NCBI GenBank assembly: GCA_034189195.1
Contig: JAXHVI010000112.1
Location: 1-21,195 of the forward strand
Direction: 5' to 3'
Length of the DNA: 21,195 nt
Origin: Desulfosudis sp034189195
Lineage (GTDB): Bacteria; Desulfobacterota; Desulfobacteria; Desulfobacterales; Desulfosudaceae
The number at the start of each line of letters is the position of its first letter. The stretch's first letter is position 1. A program made the position numbers and the translations under genes. The notes beneath the pieces are model-generated. The model made no database searches, was not told where the DNA came from, and was given only the letters and a program-made list of their open reading frames with translations. Shown in pieces: positions 13,774 through 21,077 of the stretch.

Positions 13774-13789
13774 TGGCACCGATTTTGCT
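13774..13789 (+). promoter_or_regulatory. Sigma-54 (RpoN) promoter of the glycogen operon
   Basis: TGGCAC-CGATT-TTGCT matches the -24/-12 consensus TGGCAC-N5-TTGCW at every fixed position. The invariant GG (13775-13776) and GC (13787-13788) are exactly ten bases apart. It sits in an AT-rich gap 78 bp before the CBM48 start codon, and transcription would begin near 13800. RpoN promoters need an ATP-dependent enhancer-binding activator, which is not in the window. Confidence 0.8.
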
Positions 13790-13806
13790 ATTCACTATGA
13801 ACCGGA

Positions 13807-13834
13807 CCTGTCACCGGCTTTCGCCGGGAACAGG
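13807..13834 (+). promoter_or_regulatory. Stem-loop in the predicted 5' leader of the glycogen operon
   Basis: CCTGT-CA-CCGGC-TTTC-GCCGG-GA-ACAGG forms ten base pairs with one small symmetric internal loop. It begins a few bases after the predicted start site and ends 22 bases before the Shine-Dalgarno (AAGGAGGG, 13857-13864). It could protect the mRNA 5' end or bind a regulator. No T-run follows, so it is not a terminator. Confidence 0.6.
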
Positions 13835-13867
13835 GGCGAATATCAACCCGTTTTTAAGGAGGGAGAA

Positions 13868-14176
13868 ATGAGCATGAAAAAACAGTACCTCAAAGGTAAA
13901 AAAGAGTGCAAGGTGACCTTTCGGGTGCCTGGAAAGGCGGCCATGGGAGCAAAGACCGTCAACATCGCCGGCGATTTTAATCACTGGAGCGTGACCGACT
14001 CCCCCATGAAAAAACTGAAAAACGGCGACTTCACATTGACGCTCAACCTGAAGACCGGCAAAGAGTACCAGTTTCGTTACCTGATGGACGAAAAAGTATG
14101 GGAAAATGACTGGGAAGCTGATAAATATGTGCGTAGTGAATACGGAAACTGTGAAAATTCCGTGGTTGTTGTGTAA
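13868..14176 (+). CDS. Free-standing CBM48-like glycogen-binding domain protein
   Basis: The 102-residue product is a single early-set / CBM48 glycogen-binding domain, the type fused to branching and debranching enzymes and to AMPK beta subunits. Visible features are CKVTFRVP (14-21), KTVNIAGDFNHWSV (29-42, sugar-binding W40), MKKLKNGDFTLTLNL (47-61) and YQFRYLMDEKVWENDWEAD (67-85). No catalytic domain is attached, so it probably coats glycogen or brings partner enzymes to it; this is an inference. The ATG at 13868 is preceded by a perfect AAGGAGGG at a spacing of three. Longer in-frame starts back to 13520 would run through the promoter and leader and are not credible. It is the first gene after the sigma-54 site and 24 bp before the phosphorylase. 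Confidence 0.88.
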   Translation: MSMKKQYLKGKKECKVTFRVPGKAAMGAKTVNIAGDFNHWSVTDSPMKKLKNGDFTLTLNLKTGKEYQFRYLMDEKVWENDWEADKYVRSEYGNCENSVVVV

Positions 14177-14200
14177 TCTTCTGTGGCGAGGACCCCGCTC

Positions 14201-16753
14201 ATGAATTTTCTTCAAACATTTCAAGTTTTTCCAAAAGTTCCCGAGCAGCTCAAGTTTCTTGAGGTGCTGGTCAGAAACCTGTGGTGGTGCTGGAACCTTG
14301 AGGTCATTGATCTTTTCCGCCGCATCAATCCCAAGCTGTGGGAAGAGTCGGGCCGCAACCCCATTATTTTCTTCACCATGATTGATCAGAACCAGCTCGA
14401 CAGGCTGGCTAAAGACACCAGTTTCCTGACCAACATGGCGGAGGTAAGGGAAAAGTTCACGCATGACGTAATGCAGCCCTTCGCCGACGCCGGCCCCCGG
14501 CCCCGGGGGGAAAAAGAGGTCATCGCCTATTTCTCCATGGAGTTCGGCATTCACGAGAGCCTGCCCCTGTTTGCCGGGGGCCTGGGCATCCTGGCCGGGG
14601 ATCATCTGAAGGCCTCCTCGGACCTGGGGCTTCCCATTGTCGGCGTGGGATTGTTCTACACCAAGGGGTATTTCCACCAGTACCTGAACCACGACGGATG
14701 GCAGCAGGAGGAGTATCCGGCCACCAATCTTTACCACCTTCCGGTGGAACGGGTAAAAGACCCGTCGGACAACGAACTGCGCATCTCCATCATGGGGCCG
14801 GACGGCATCATTCAGCTGGCCATCTGGAAAATAGCCGTGGGCCGTGTTTCTTTGTTTCTGCTGGACACCAACATCAAGGAGAACCCCCCGGCCATTCGGG
14901 AGATCAATTCCCGGCTCTACCGGTCCACGGGCAAGGTCCGCCTGGCCCAGGAGGTGATTCTCGGCATCGGCGGAATGCGGGCCTTGAAGGCCATGGGATA
15001 CACGCCGGTGGTGTGCCACATGAACGAAGGCCACTGCTCCTTTTCCACTATTGAACGCCTGGCCCAGATTCGGGCCCAGCACCAGGTGGACCTGAAAACC
15101 GCCATCGAGATCAACGCCCGCACCACCGTGTTTACCACCCACACACCGGTGCCGGCGGGCTACGACGAATTTCCGCCGAACATGGTGCGGCCCTACATGG
15201 TGCCCTATGAAACCGTCCTGGGTATCTCCGCCGACGAACTGGTGCGATGGGGCCAGGTCGAGGGAACCGATCCCTACCGGCCCTTTTCCATGTTCGTGCT
15301 GGGGCTCCACCTGACCCAGGACTTGAACGGCGTCAGCGAACTTCACGGCCGGGTGGCCCGGCGCATGTGGGCCCATGTATGGCCCCGGCTGCCCGAAGAG
15401 GAGACCCCCATTTCCCACATCACCAACGGGGTGCATATTCCCTCGTGGATCTCCATTGAAAACGCCCTGCTCTACCAGCGCTACCTGGGACGGGACTGGG
15501 CGCTTAAGGCTTGGAACAGCGAGCTGTCCGGCCGCATCGTCGATATTTACGATGAAGAGCTGTGGCGGGCCCACGAAATGAGCCGCACCCGTCTGATCCG
15601 GTCGTGCAGAAAATGGATGGCGCAGCAGTACGGCCGCCGCAACGCGCCAAAATCGGTGATGAAAGAGGCGGAATCGGTGTTGGATGACGGGGTGCTGACC
15701 ATTGCCTTTGCCCGGCGGTTTGCCTCCTACAAACGGGCCACTCTGCTGCTGCGGGACATGAACCGGTTTGAGGCCATATTGAAATCCGAGGAGTGCCCGG
15801 TGCAGTTCATCTTTGCCGGCAAGGCCCATCCCAGGGACGACGAAGGCAAGCGGCTGATCCAGCAGCTGGTCCATTTCGCCCGGCACCCGCTCTACCGCCA
15901 CAAAATCCTGTTTTTGGAAAACTACGACATCAACATTGCCCGGCACCTGGTACAGGGCGCCGATGTGTGGCTCAACACGCCGCGGCGGCCCATGGAGGCC
16001 TGCGGCACATCCGGCATGAAGGCCGCTGCCAACGGGGTCCTCAACGTCAGCATCCTGGACGGCTGGTGGTGCGAGGGCTACACCCCGGATGTGGGCTGGG
16101 CCATCGGCAACGGCGAAGAGTATGACGATCATAACTACCAGGACACCGTGGAAAGTCAGGCCCTGTACAATGTTTTGGAAAACGACGTGATCCCCTGTTT
16201 CTACGACCGGGAAAGCGGCGGCGTGCCCGAGCGGTGGCTGGCCATGATGAAGGCCTCCATGCGCATGGCCCTGGAAGGGTTTTGCGCCCATAAAATGGTC
16301 AACCGGTACAACACCCGGTTCTACACCCCGGCCATGGAGCGCTACTACGAACTCACGGAAAACGGGGCCGCAAGGGCGCGGCAACTCAACGAGACACACG
16401 ACAGGCTGCGCAACAACTGGCACACCATTTCCATTGAGACACCGGAACGGCAGACCGCCGGGTCCTTCCGCATCGGCCAGTCCCTGGTCATCTCGGTGGT
16501 GGTCCACCTGGGCACCCTGACCCCGGAAGAGGTGGATGTCGAGCTCTACTACGGCCCCCTCAAGGACGTGGACGCGATCACCGGCGGAAAGACCCAGGCC
16601 ATGGCCGTAAAAGAAGGCCTGGGCGGAGGGGCCTTTCGCTATGAATGCGCCCTGACCTGCCGGTCCGCCGGCCGGTTCGGGTTCACGGTCCGGGCCATGC
16701 CCCGTGCCGATAACTACATCAGATTTACCCCCGGATTAATTACCTGGGCCTAG
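14201..16753 (+). CDS. glgP: Alpha-glucan (glycogen) phosphorylase, GT35
   Basis: The 850-residue enzyme releases glucose-1-phosphate from glycogen ends with a pyridoxal phosphate cofactor. It belongs to the short TM1168-type branch of GT35, indicated by the NLWWCWN...LFRRINPKLW start, YFSMEFGIHESLPLFAGGLG, and HMNEGHCSF. The cofactor site is MEACGTSGMKAAANG, with the PLP lysine at K607. The C-terminal part (HLGTLTPEEVDVELYYG) is also typical of this branch. The ATG at 14201 has GAGGA eight bases before it. A GTG at 14183 would add six residues but lacks a ribosome site. The gene lies 24 bp after the CBM48 protein gene and 57 bp before glycogen synthase. Confidence 0.95.
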   Translation: MNFLQTFQVFPKVPEQLKFLEVLVRNLWWCWNLEVIDLFRRINPKLWEESGRNPIIFFTMIDQNQLDRLAKDTSFLTNMAEVREKFTHDVMQPFADAGPRPRGEKEVIAYFSMEFGIHESLPLFAGGLGILAGDHLKASSDLGLPIVGVGLFYTKGYFHQYLNHDGWQQEEYPATNLYHLPVERVKDPSDNELRISIMGPDGIIQLAIWKIAVGRVSLFLLDTNIKENPPAIREINSRLYRSTGKVRLAQEVILGIGGMRALKAMGYTPVVCHMNEGHCSFSTIERLAQIRAQHQVDLKTAIEINARTTVFTTHTPVPAGYDEFPPNMVRPYMVPYETVLGISADELVRWGQVEGTDPYRPFSMFVLGLHLTQDLNGVSELHGRVARRMWAHVWPRLPEEETPISHITNGVHIPSWISIENALLYQRYLGRDWALKAWNSELSGRIVDIYDEELWRAHEMSRTRLIRSCRKWMAQQYGRRNAPKSVMKEAESVLDDGVLTIAFARRFASYKRATLLLRDMNRFEAILKSEECPVQFIFAGKAHPRDDEGKRLIQQLVHFARHPLYRHKILFLENYDINIARHLVQGADVWLNTPRRPMEACGTSGMKAAANGVLNVSILDGWWCEGYTPDVGWAIGNGEEYDDHNYQDTVESQALYNVLENDVIPCFYDRESGGVPERWLAMMKASMRMALEGFCAHKMVNRYNTRFYTPAMERYYELTENGAARARQLNETHDRLRNNWHTISIETPERQTAGSFRIGQSLVISVVVHLGTLTPEEVDVELYYGPLKDVDAITGGKTQAMAVKEGLGGGAFRYECALTCRSAGRFGFTVRAMPRADNYIRFTPGLITWA

Positions 16754-16810
16754 CCCGAAGATGTCATAAAAATTTACGATGGAACCAAACGGAGGTACAG
16801 GTAACAACGC

Positions 16811-18331
16811 ATGTCCCGCATTCGAAAACCCCCCCGCGTGCTGATTGTGACGCCGGAGGTCACCTACCTGCCCGAAGGCATGGGCAACACCGCCAACCAC
16901 CTGTCGGCCAAGGCCGGGGGGCTGGCCGATGTGTCGGCGGCCCTGGTGTCGGCCCTGTTTGAGCAGGGCGGCGATGTTCACGTGGCCCTGCCCGACTACC
17001 GCAGCCTTTTTTCCCACGAGGCTGATCCTATTTTAAACAAAGAGTTTAAAACCATCAAAAAAAAGGTGCCCCAGGAACGCATTCACCTGGCCGAAGACCG
17101 GGCCTTTTTCTACATGAACGCGGTCTACTCCAACTACTCCTGGGAAAACATCAAAATTTCCCTGGCCTTTCAGCGGGAGGTGATCAACAACATCGTGCCC
17201 AAGGTTCAGCCCGACCTGATTCACTGCAACGACTGGATGACCGGCCTGATTCCGGCCATGGCCCGCGAGCTGGAGATTCCCTGCCTGTTTACCCTGCACA
17301 ACATCTACACCGTAAAAAAAACCCTGGCCGACATTGAAGACCGGGGTATTGACGCCGCCTCTTTCTGGCGCCATCTGTTTTTCACACGGCCGCCCCACAA
17401 CTACGAAGAGACCCGGGAGACCAATCCCGTGGATTTTCTGGTGTCCGGCGTGTTTGCATCCCATTTTGTCAACACCGTAAGCCCCACCTTTTTAAAAGAG
17501 GTGGTGGATGGCCATCACCCCTTTGTGGAAGAGCCGCTGCGGCAAGAGCTGACCAACAAGTGGGCGGCCGAATGCGCCGCCGGCATCTTAAACAGCCCGG
17601 ACCCCTCCTTTCATCCCACCGAGGACCCTTACCTGGCTGTTCCCTACGGCCCCAAGACCGTGATGGAGGGAAAGGCGGCCAACAAAAAGCATCTTCAACA
17701 ATTGCTGGGGCTGGTCGAAAGCCCTGATGCCCCGCTTTTCTTCTGGCCCTCCCGGCTGGACAGGATTCAGAAGGGCAGCCCGCTCATGGCCCATATTCTC
17801 TATGACGTGGTCTCCCGTTACTGGCACATGCCCCTGCAGATCGTGTTCGTGGCCAACGGCGAGTTCCAGCCGTATCTCAAGCAGATCGTGTGGGATTTCA
17901 ACCTGGGGGACCGGGTGGCGGTATGTGACTTTGACGAACGGCTGTCCCATATAGCATACGGGGCGTCTGATTTTGTCCTCATGCCATCGGCCTTTGAGCC
18001 CTGCGGCCTGCCCCAGATGATCGGCGCCCTGTACGGTTCGCTGCCCGTGGCCCGTGACACGGGTGGTATTCACGACACCATCACCCAACTGGACATCAGC
18101 CGCGACACCGGCAACGGTATCCTGTTCGAGACCTTTGATCCCCAGGGCCTTTCCTGGGCCATGGACCGGGCTGTTGACTTTTTCAACCTGCCCCCTGAAA
18201 CAAGGGAAGCGCAGATTGCCCGGATCATGAAAGAAAGCCTGGCCGCGTTCAACCATTCAGTCACGGCCAGGCATTATATCGACCTTTACGAACGAATGCT
18301 TCACCGGCCCTTTATCAACCCTGAATTCTGA
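16811..18331 (+). CDS. glgA: Glycogen synthase, GT5
   Basis: The 506-residue glucosyltransferase extends alpha-1,4-glucan chains from a nucleotide sugar, ADP-glucose in most bacterial GT5 enzymes. The sugar-nucleotide binding KAGGLADV motif lies at 34-41, HCNDWMTGLIP near 138-148, and the catalytic-region FEPCGLPQM at 395-403 (E396). The motif FTLHNIYT and the SRLDRIQKGS segment also fit the family. Compared with typical GlgA, about a dozen extra residues (PEGMGNTANHLS) separate the first beta strand from the KxGG motif, which normally sits near residue 15. A GGAGG lies 15 bases before the ATG, which is far, but an in-frame stop just upstream excludes an earlier start. No gene for ADP-glucose formation (glgC) is in the window. 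Confidence 0.93.
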   Translation: MSRIRKPPRVLIVTPEVTYLPEGMGNTANHLSAKAGGLADVSAALVSALFEQGGDVHVALPDYRSLFSHEADPILNKEFKTIKKKVPQERIHLAEDRAFFYMNAVYSNYSWENIKISLAFQREVINNIVPKVQPDLIHCNDWMTGLIPAMARELEIPCLFTLHNIYTVKKTLADIEDRGIDAASFWRHLFFTRPPHNYEETRETNPVDFLVSGVFASHFVNTVSPTFLKEVVDGHHPFVEEPLRQELTNKWAAECAAGILNSPDPSFHPTEDPYLAVPYGPKTVMEGKAANKKHLQQLLGLVESPDAPLFFWPSRLDRIQKGSPLMAHILYDVVSRYWHMPLQIVFVANGEFQPYLKQIVWDFNLGDRVAVCDFDERLSHIAYGASDFVLMPSAFEPCGLPQMIGALYGSLPVARDTGGIHDTITQLDISRDTGNGILFETFDPQGLSWAMDRAVDFFNLPPETREAQIARIMKESLAAFNHSVTARHYIDLYERMLHRPFINPEF

Positions 18332-18355
18332 AACGGCACCACCGGAACTTTGCCC

Positions 18356-20410
18356 ATGGATTTCACACCACCGGCCTTCGACAAGACACAGCCCGACACG
18401 GTGGCTGCCCTTGTGAAACGGCTGCTGGAAAGGGACGCCCTTCTGACGCCCTATGCCCCGATTCTCGAACGGCGGCTGGGCCGTGTGCTGGCTCTTGAAA
18501 AAAAACTGGCCGGTCCGCAGGGCCGGCTGGCCGACAGCGCAACCGACCACGACTATTTCGGGCTGCACCGGGAAGAGAACGGCTGGGTGTTCCGGGAGTG
18601 GGCCCCCAATGCCACGGCCATTTTTCTTATCGGCGAGATCAACGGCTGGCAGCCATCAAAGGATTTTTCCCTGACCCGCGTCAGAGACAACGGCTTGTGG
18701 GAACTGCGCCTGCCCGGCAACACCCTTTCCCATGGACAGCTTTTCCGGCTCCTGGTCCAGTGGGAGGGCGGCCAGGGAGACCGCATTCCCTCTTATGCCC
18801 GCCGGGTGGTCCAGGACCCGCACACCCTGATCTTCAACGCCCAGGTCTGGGAAGCGCCGGCCTATGAATGGCGTCACGCGTCACCGGATCTCAGTTCCCA
18901 GCCGACACTGATCTATGAAGCCCACGTGGGCATGGCCCAGCAGGAGGGCAAGGTGGGCACCTTTGCCGAGTTTAGCGAAAAGGTGCTGCCCCGGGTCATT
19001 GACTCGGGTTACAACACGTTGCAGCTCATGGCCATTCAGGAGCACCCCTATTACGGCTCCTTCGGCTACCATGTCTCAAACTTTTTCGCGGTCTCGTCCC
19101 GTTTCGGTACGCCTGAAGACCTCAAGCAACTGGTGGACACGGCCCACGGCGCCGGCCTGCGGGTGATCATGGACATCGTCCATTCCCATGCGGTTTCCAA
19201 CGAAGTTGAAGGGTTGAGCCGGTTTGACGGGACCCTGCACCAGTATTTTCACGACGGCCCCCGGGGGCTTCACACGGCCTGGGACTCCCGCTGTTTTGAT
19301 TACGGCAAGGAGCCGGTGCTGCGGTTCCTGCTGTCCAATTGCCGCTTCTGGCTGGAGGAATACCGGTTTGACGGGTTCCGGTTTGACGGCATCACCAGCA
19401 TGCTCTACCTGGACCATGGACTGGAAAAGGCCTTTACCGGGTATGACGACTATTTTAACGACAACGTGGACGAAGACGCCCTGGCCTGCCTGTCCCTGGC
19501 CAATCGGGTCATTCACCAGGTCCGGCCCGACGCCATCACCATTGCCGAAGACATCAGCGGCATGCCGGGGCTGGCCACGCCCATTGAGGCCGGGGGCATC
19601 GGTTTTGATTTCCGGCTGGCCATGGGGATTCCGGATTACTGGATCCGGCTGGTCAAGGAATACGCCGACGAGGACTGGCCCATGGGCCATCTGTGGCACG
19701 AACTCAACAACCGCCGCTATGACGAAAAATCGATCAGCTATGCCGAGTCCCACGACCAGGCCCTGGTGGGGGACCAGACCCTGATGTTCCGCATGGCCGG
19801 AGCCGCCATGTACCACCACATGTGCGTGGATGATCCCGACACCACCGTGGACCGTGCCATGGCCCTTCACAAAATGATGCGGTTTATCACGCTGACCACG
19901 GCCGGCCACGGCTACCAGAGCTTTATGGGCAACGAGTTCGGCCATCCCGAATGGATCGATTTTCCCCGGCCGGGAAACGCCTGGTCCTATCACTACGCCC
20001 GGCGCCAGTGGCACCTGGTCGATGACCCCGGCCTGAAATATCAATTCTTACAGGCCTTTGACCGGAAGATGATCGACCTGATCAAGCGGTTCTCCGTGCT
20101 GGACGACCCCTGGCCCTACCTGCTCTACGAACACAATGACGACAAGATTATCGCCTTTTCCCGGGCCGGGCTGGTGTTTGTGTTCAACTTTCACCCCACC
20201 CGGTCCCACGCTGACTATGCCATTCACGCGCCCGCCGGCAAATACACCATGATTCTAAACAGCGATGACGCGGCATTTGGCGGCCACCACCGTCTGGCAC
20301 CGGACCAGGAGCATCTCACCCTTCCCATGCCCAACACCAAAACGGCCCACCGGCTCTTTCTCTACCTTCCCACCCGCACCGCCCTGGTGCTGAAACCGGA
20401 TAAAGCGTAA
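18356..20410 (+). CDS. 1,4-alpha-glucan branching enzyme, eukaryotic-like GH13_8 type
   Basis: The 684-residue enzyme makes alpha-1,6 branches in glycogen. An N-terminal CBM48 domain (about 60-175; FREWAPNATAIFLIGEINGW) is followed by the GH13 barrel. This carries DIVHSH (273-278), GFRFDGITSMLY with nucleophile D344, IAEDISG with acid/base E398, and SHDQALVGD with H466 and D467. The blocks IYEAHVGMAQQEGKVGTF, YNTLQLMAIQEHPYYGSFGY and EGLSRFDGT closely resemble animal, fungal and plant branching enzymes rather than the common bacterial GlgB (GH13_9). The ATG at 18356 is preferred; a TTG two codons upstream is possible. It lies 24 bp after glycogen synthase and is the last gene of the run, followed directly by REP repeats. 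Confidence 0.94.
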   Translation: MDFTPPAFDKTQPDTVAALVKRLLERDALLTPYAPILERRLGRVLALEKKLAGPQGRLADSATDHDYFGLHREENGWVFREWAPNATAIFLIGEINGWQPSKDFSLTRVRDNGLWELRLPGNTLSHGQLFRLLVQWEGGQGDRIPSYARRVVQDPHTLIFNAQVWEAPAYEWRHASPDLSSQPTLIYEAHVGMAQQEGKVGTFAEFSEKVLPRVIDSGYNTLQLMAIQEHPYYGSFGYHVSNFFAVSSRFGTPEDLKQLVDTAHGAGLRVIMDIVHSHAVSNEVEGLSRFDGTLHQYFHDGPRGLHTAWDSRCFDYGKEPVLRFLLSNCRFWLEEYRFDGFRFDGITSMLYLDHGLEKAFTGYDDYFNDNVDEDALACLSLANRVIHQVRPDAITIAEDISGMPGLATPIEAGGIGFDFRLAMGIPDYWIRLVKEYADEDWPMGHLWHELNNRRYDEKSISYAESHDQALVGDQTLMFRMAGAAMYHHMCVDDPDTTVDRAMALHKMMRFITLTTAGHGYQSFMGNEFGHPEWIDFPRPGNAWSYHYARRQWHLVDDPGLKYQFLQAFDRKMIDLIKRFSVLDDPWPYLLYEHNDDKIIAFSRAGLVFVFNFHPTRSHADYAIHAPAGKYTMILNSDDAAFGGHHRLAPDQEHLTLPMPNTKTAHRLFLYLPTRTALVLKPDKA

Positions 20411-20415
20411 GCATC

Positions 20416-20503
20416 CACGGGCAAGCTTCGCCTGGCCCGTGCCACCCATTGAAGATCAGCCTGCCCTTGACGGGTGCCACGGGCCAGGCGAAGCTTGCCC
20501 GTG
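20416..20503. repeat. REPIN-like inverted pair of REP palindromes
   Basis: Two 32-base REP copies face each other (20416-20447 and 20472-20503) around a 24-base spacer. They are inverted copies of each other with a single mismatch. Each contains its own palindrome (CACGGGC...GCCCGTG). Such doublets are the usual mobile unit of RAYT transposases. The pair begins six bases after the branching enzyme stop codon and may help end or stabilise the operon transcript. Confidence 0.82.
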
Positions 20504-20572
20504 CCGACGTTAATCATGGCAACCGCCAGGGTGGCGCCGGCAACTTGTTGAAGGTCTGTCTTCTGAAGCATA

Positions 20573-20662
20573 TTATCGCTGATTGTAGGTGTCCAGGAAT
20601 TCCTGGTCGGTGATGCCTGCCTGTTTGATGGCGCTGCCGGATATTTTCGGCAGTTCAGGCAT
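20573..20662 (-). pseudogene. hicA: hicA toxin gene with internal deletion
   Basis: A 29-codon frame begins with MPELPKISG, the usual HicA N-terminus, and jumps directly to IKQAGITDQEFLDTYNQR, which matches the usual HicA C-terminus. The middle of the protein is missing in frame, including the catalytic histidine region (GSH) and most of the double-stranded-RNA-binding-like fold. Normal HicA is about 60-80 residues. Its ATG overlaps the hicB stop by eight bases (ATGCCTGA), the normal coupling of a hicBA operon. It is not expected to act as an mRNA-cleaving toxin. The reading is based on recalled family motifs and the overlap, not on a search. Confidence 0.65.
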
Positions 20663-20867
20663 GGGCGGCGGTGGATATCTCAAAGGTGGTGAGGAAGGGA
20701 CGGGAAAAGGGCTTTAAGGGGAACTCTTCAAGATAGAGCTCAGTTGCTTCCTTCAGGTTTTCGATGGCTTCCTCTACGGCAGCCCCCTGGCTGGCGGTTC
20801 CTACCTCAGGGCAGGCGGCCACATAAAGGTCGTCCTCCTGGTGAATGATTGCGGTAAATGTTTTCAT
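20655..20867 (-). CDS. hicB: HicB-family antitoxin
   Basis: The 70-residue product matches short HicB (UPF0150) antitoxins: TFTAIIHQEDDLYVAACPEV, then GTASQGAAVEEAIENLKEAT and ELYLEEFP. These are partial RNase H-like folds that bind and block HicA toxins. No separate DNA-binding domain follows, as in the short HicB class. I chose the ATG at 20867, with GGAAG and GGGAG just upstream. An in-frame start at 20954 would include the promoter. The frame looks intact, while the overlapping downstream hicA is internally deleted, so this is now an orphan antitoxin. Confidence 0.85.
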   Translation of the reverse strand: MKTFTAIIHQEDDLYVAACPEVGTASQGAAVEEAIENLKEATELYLEEFPLKPFSRPFLTTFEISTAAHA

Positions 20868-20903
20868 GGCTCCCACTTCCTTTTCGTTCCGGTCATGGTC
20901 ATA

Positions 20904-20932
20904 ATTATCAGCAGTTACGCAAGGTATGTCAA
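20904..20932 (-). promoter_or_regulatory. Sigma-70 promoter of hicBA
   Basis: On the minus strand TTGACA (20927-20932) and GATAAT (20904-20909) are 17 bases apart, 11 of 12 consensus bases. The start site would be near 20897, about 30 bases before the hicB ATG. The palindrome ATAATTAT (20901-20908) overlaps the -10 box and could be an operator. Confidence 0.75.
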
Positions 20933-21007
20933 AGGGTTTTTGTAAATCGCGCAAATGCCGACAAGATCAATCCGCCACCGTTAACATGGCGCCGGCTCAA
21001 CACATGC

Positions 21008-21040
21008 GTCATTGCGAGGAGCGAAGTGACGCGGCAATCT
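21008..21040 (+). repeat. Half copy of the GTCATTGC repeat
   Basis: GTCATTGCGAGGAGCGAAG followed by GCGGCAATCT matches the left half of the element at 8452-8528. The closing GCAATGAC arm is missing. About 35 bp further on an IS630-type element begins, which may have replaced the right half. Confidence 0.65.
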
Positions 21041-21077
21041 TCTCCGCTTCTGTTTTATCGTTAAGCCGCTGGGGCTA

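Noticed and set aside
13520..13867. N-terminal extension of the CBM48 protein
   Set aside because: It would translate through the sigma-54 site, leader stem and Shine-Dalgarno. The composition is unlike the domain, and the ATG at 13868 has an ideal ribosome site.
13811..16507. An 898-codon open frame on the minus strand
   Set aside because: It lies antisense to the phosphorylase gene, whose motifs are complete, and its translation is low-complexity H/G/V/P-rich text with no family motif. It is a shadow frame of GC-rich coding DNA.
20362..20571. A 69-codon minus-strand frame after the hicA remnant
   Set aside because: It runs through both REP copies and into the antisense of the branching enzyme, with no family motif.
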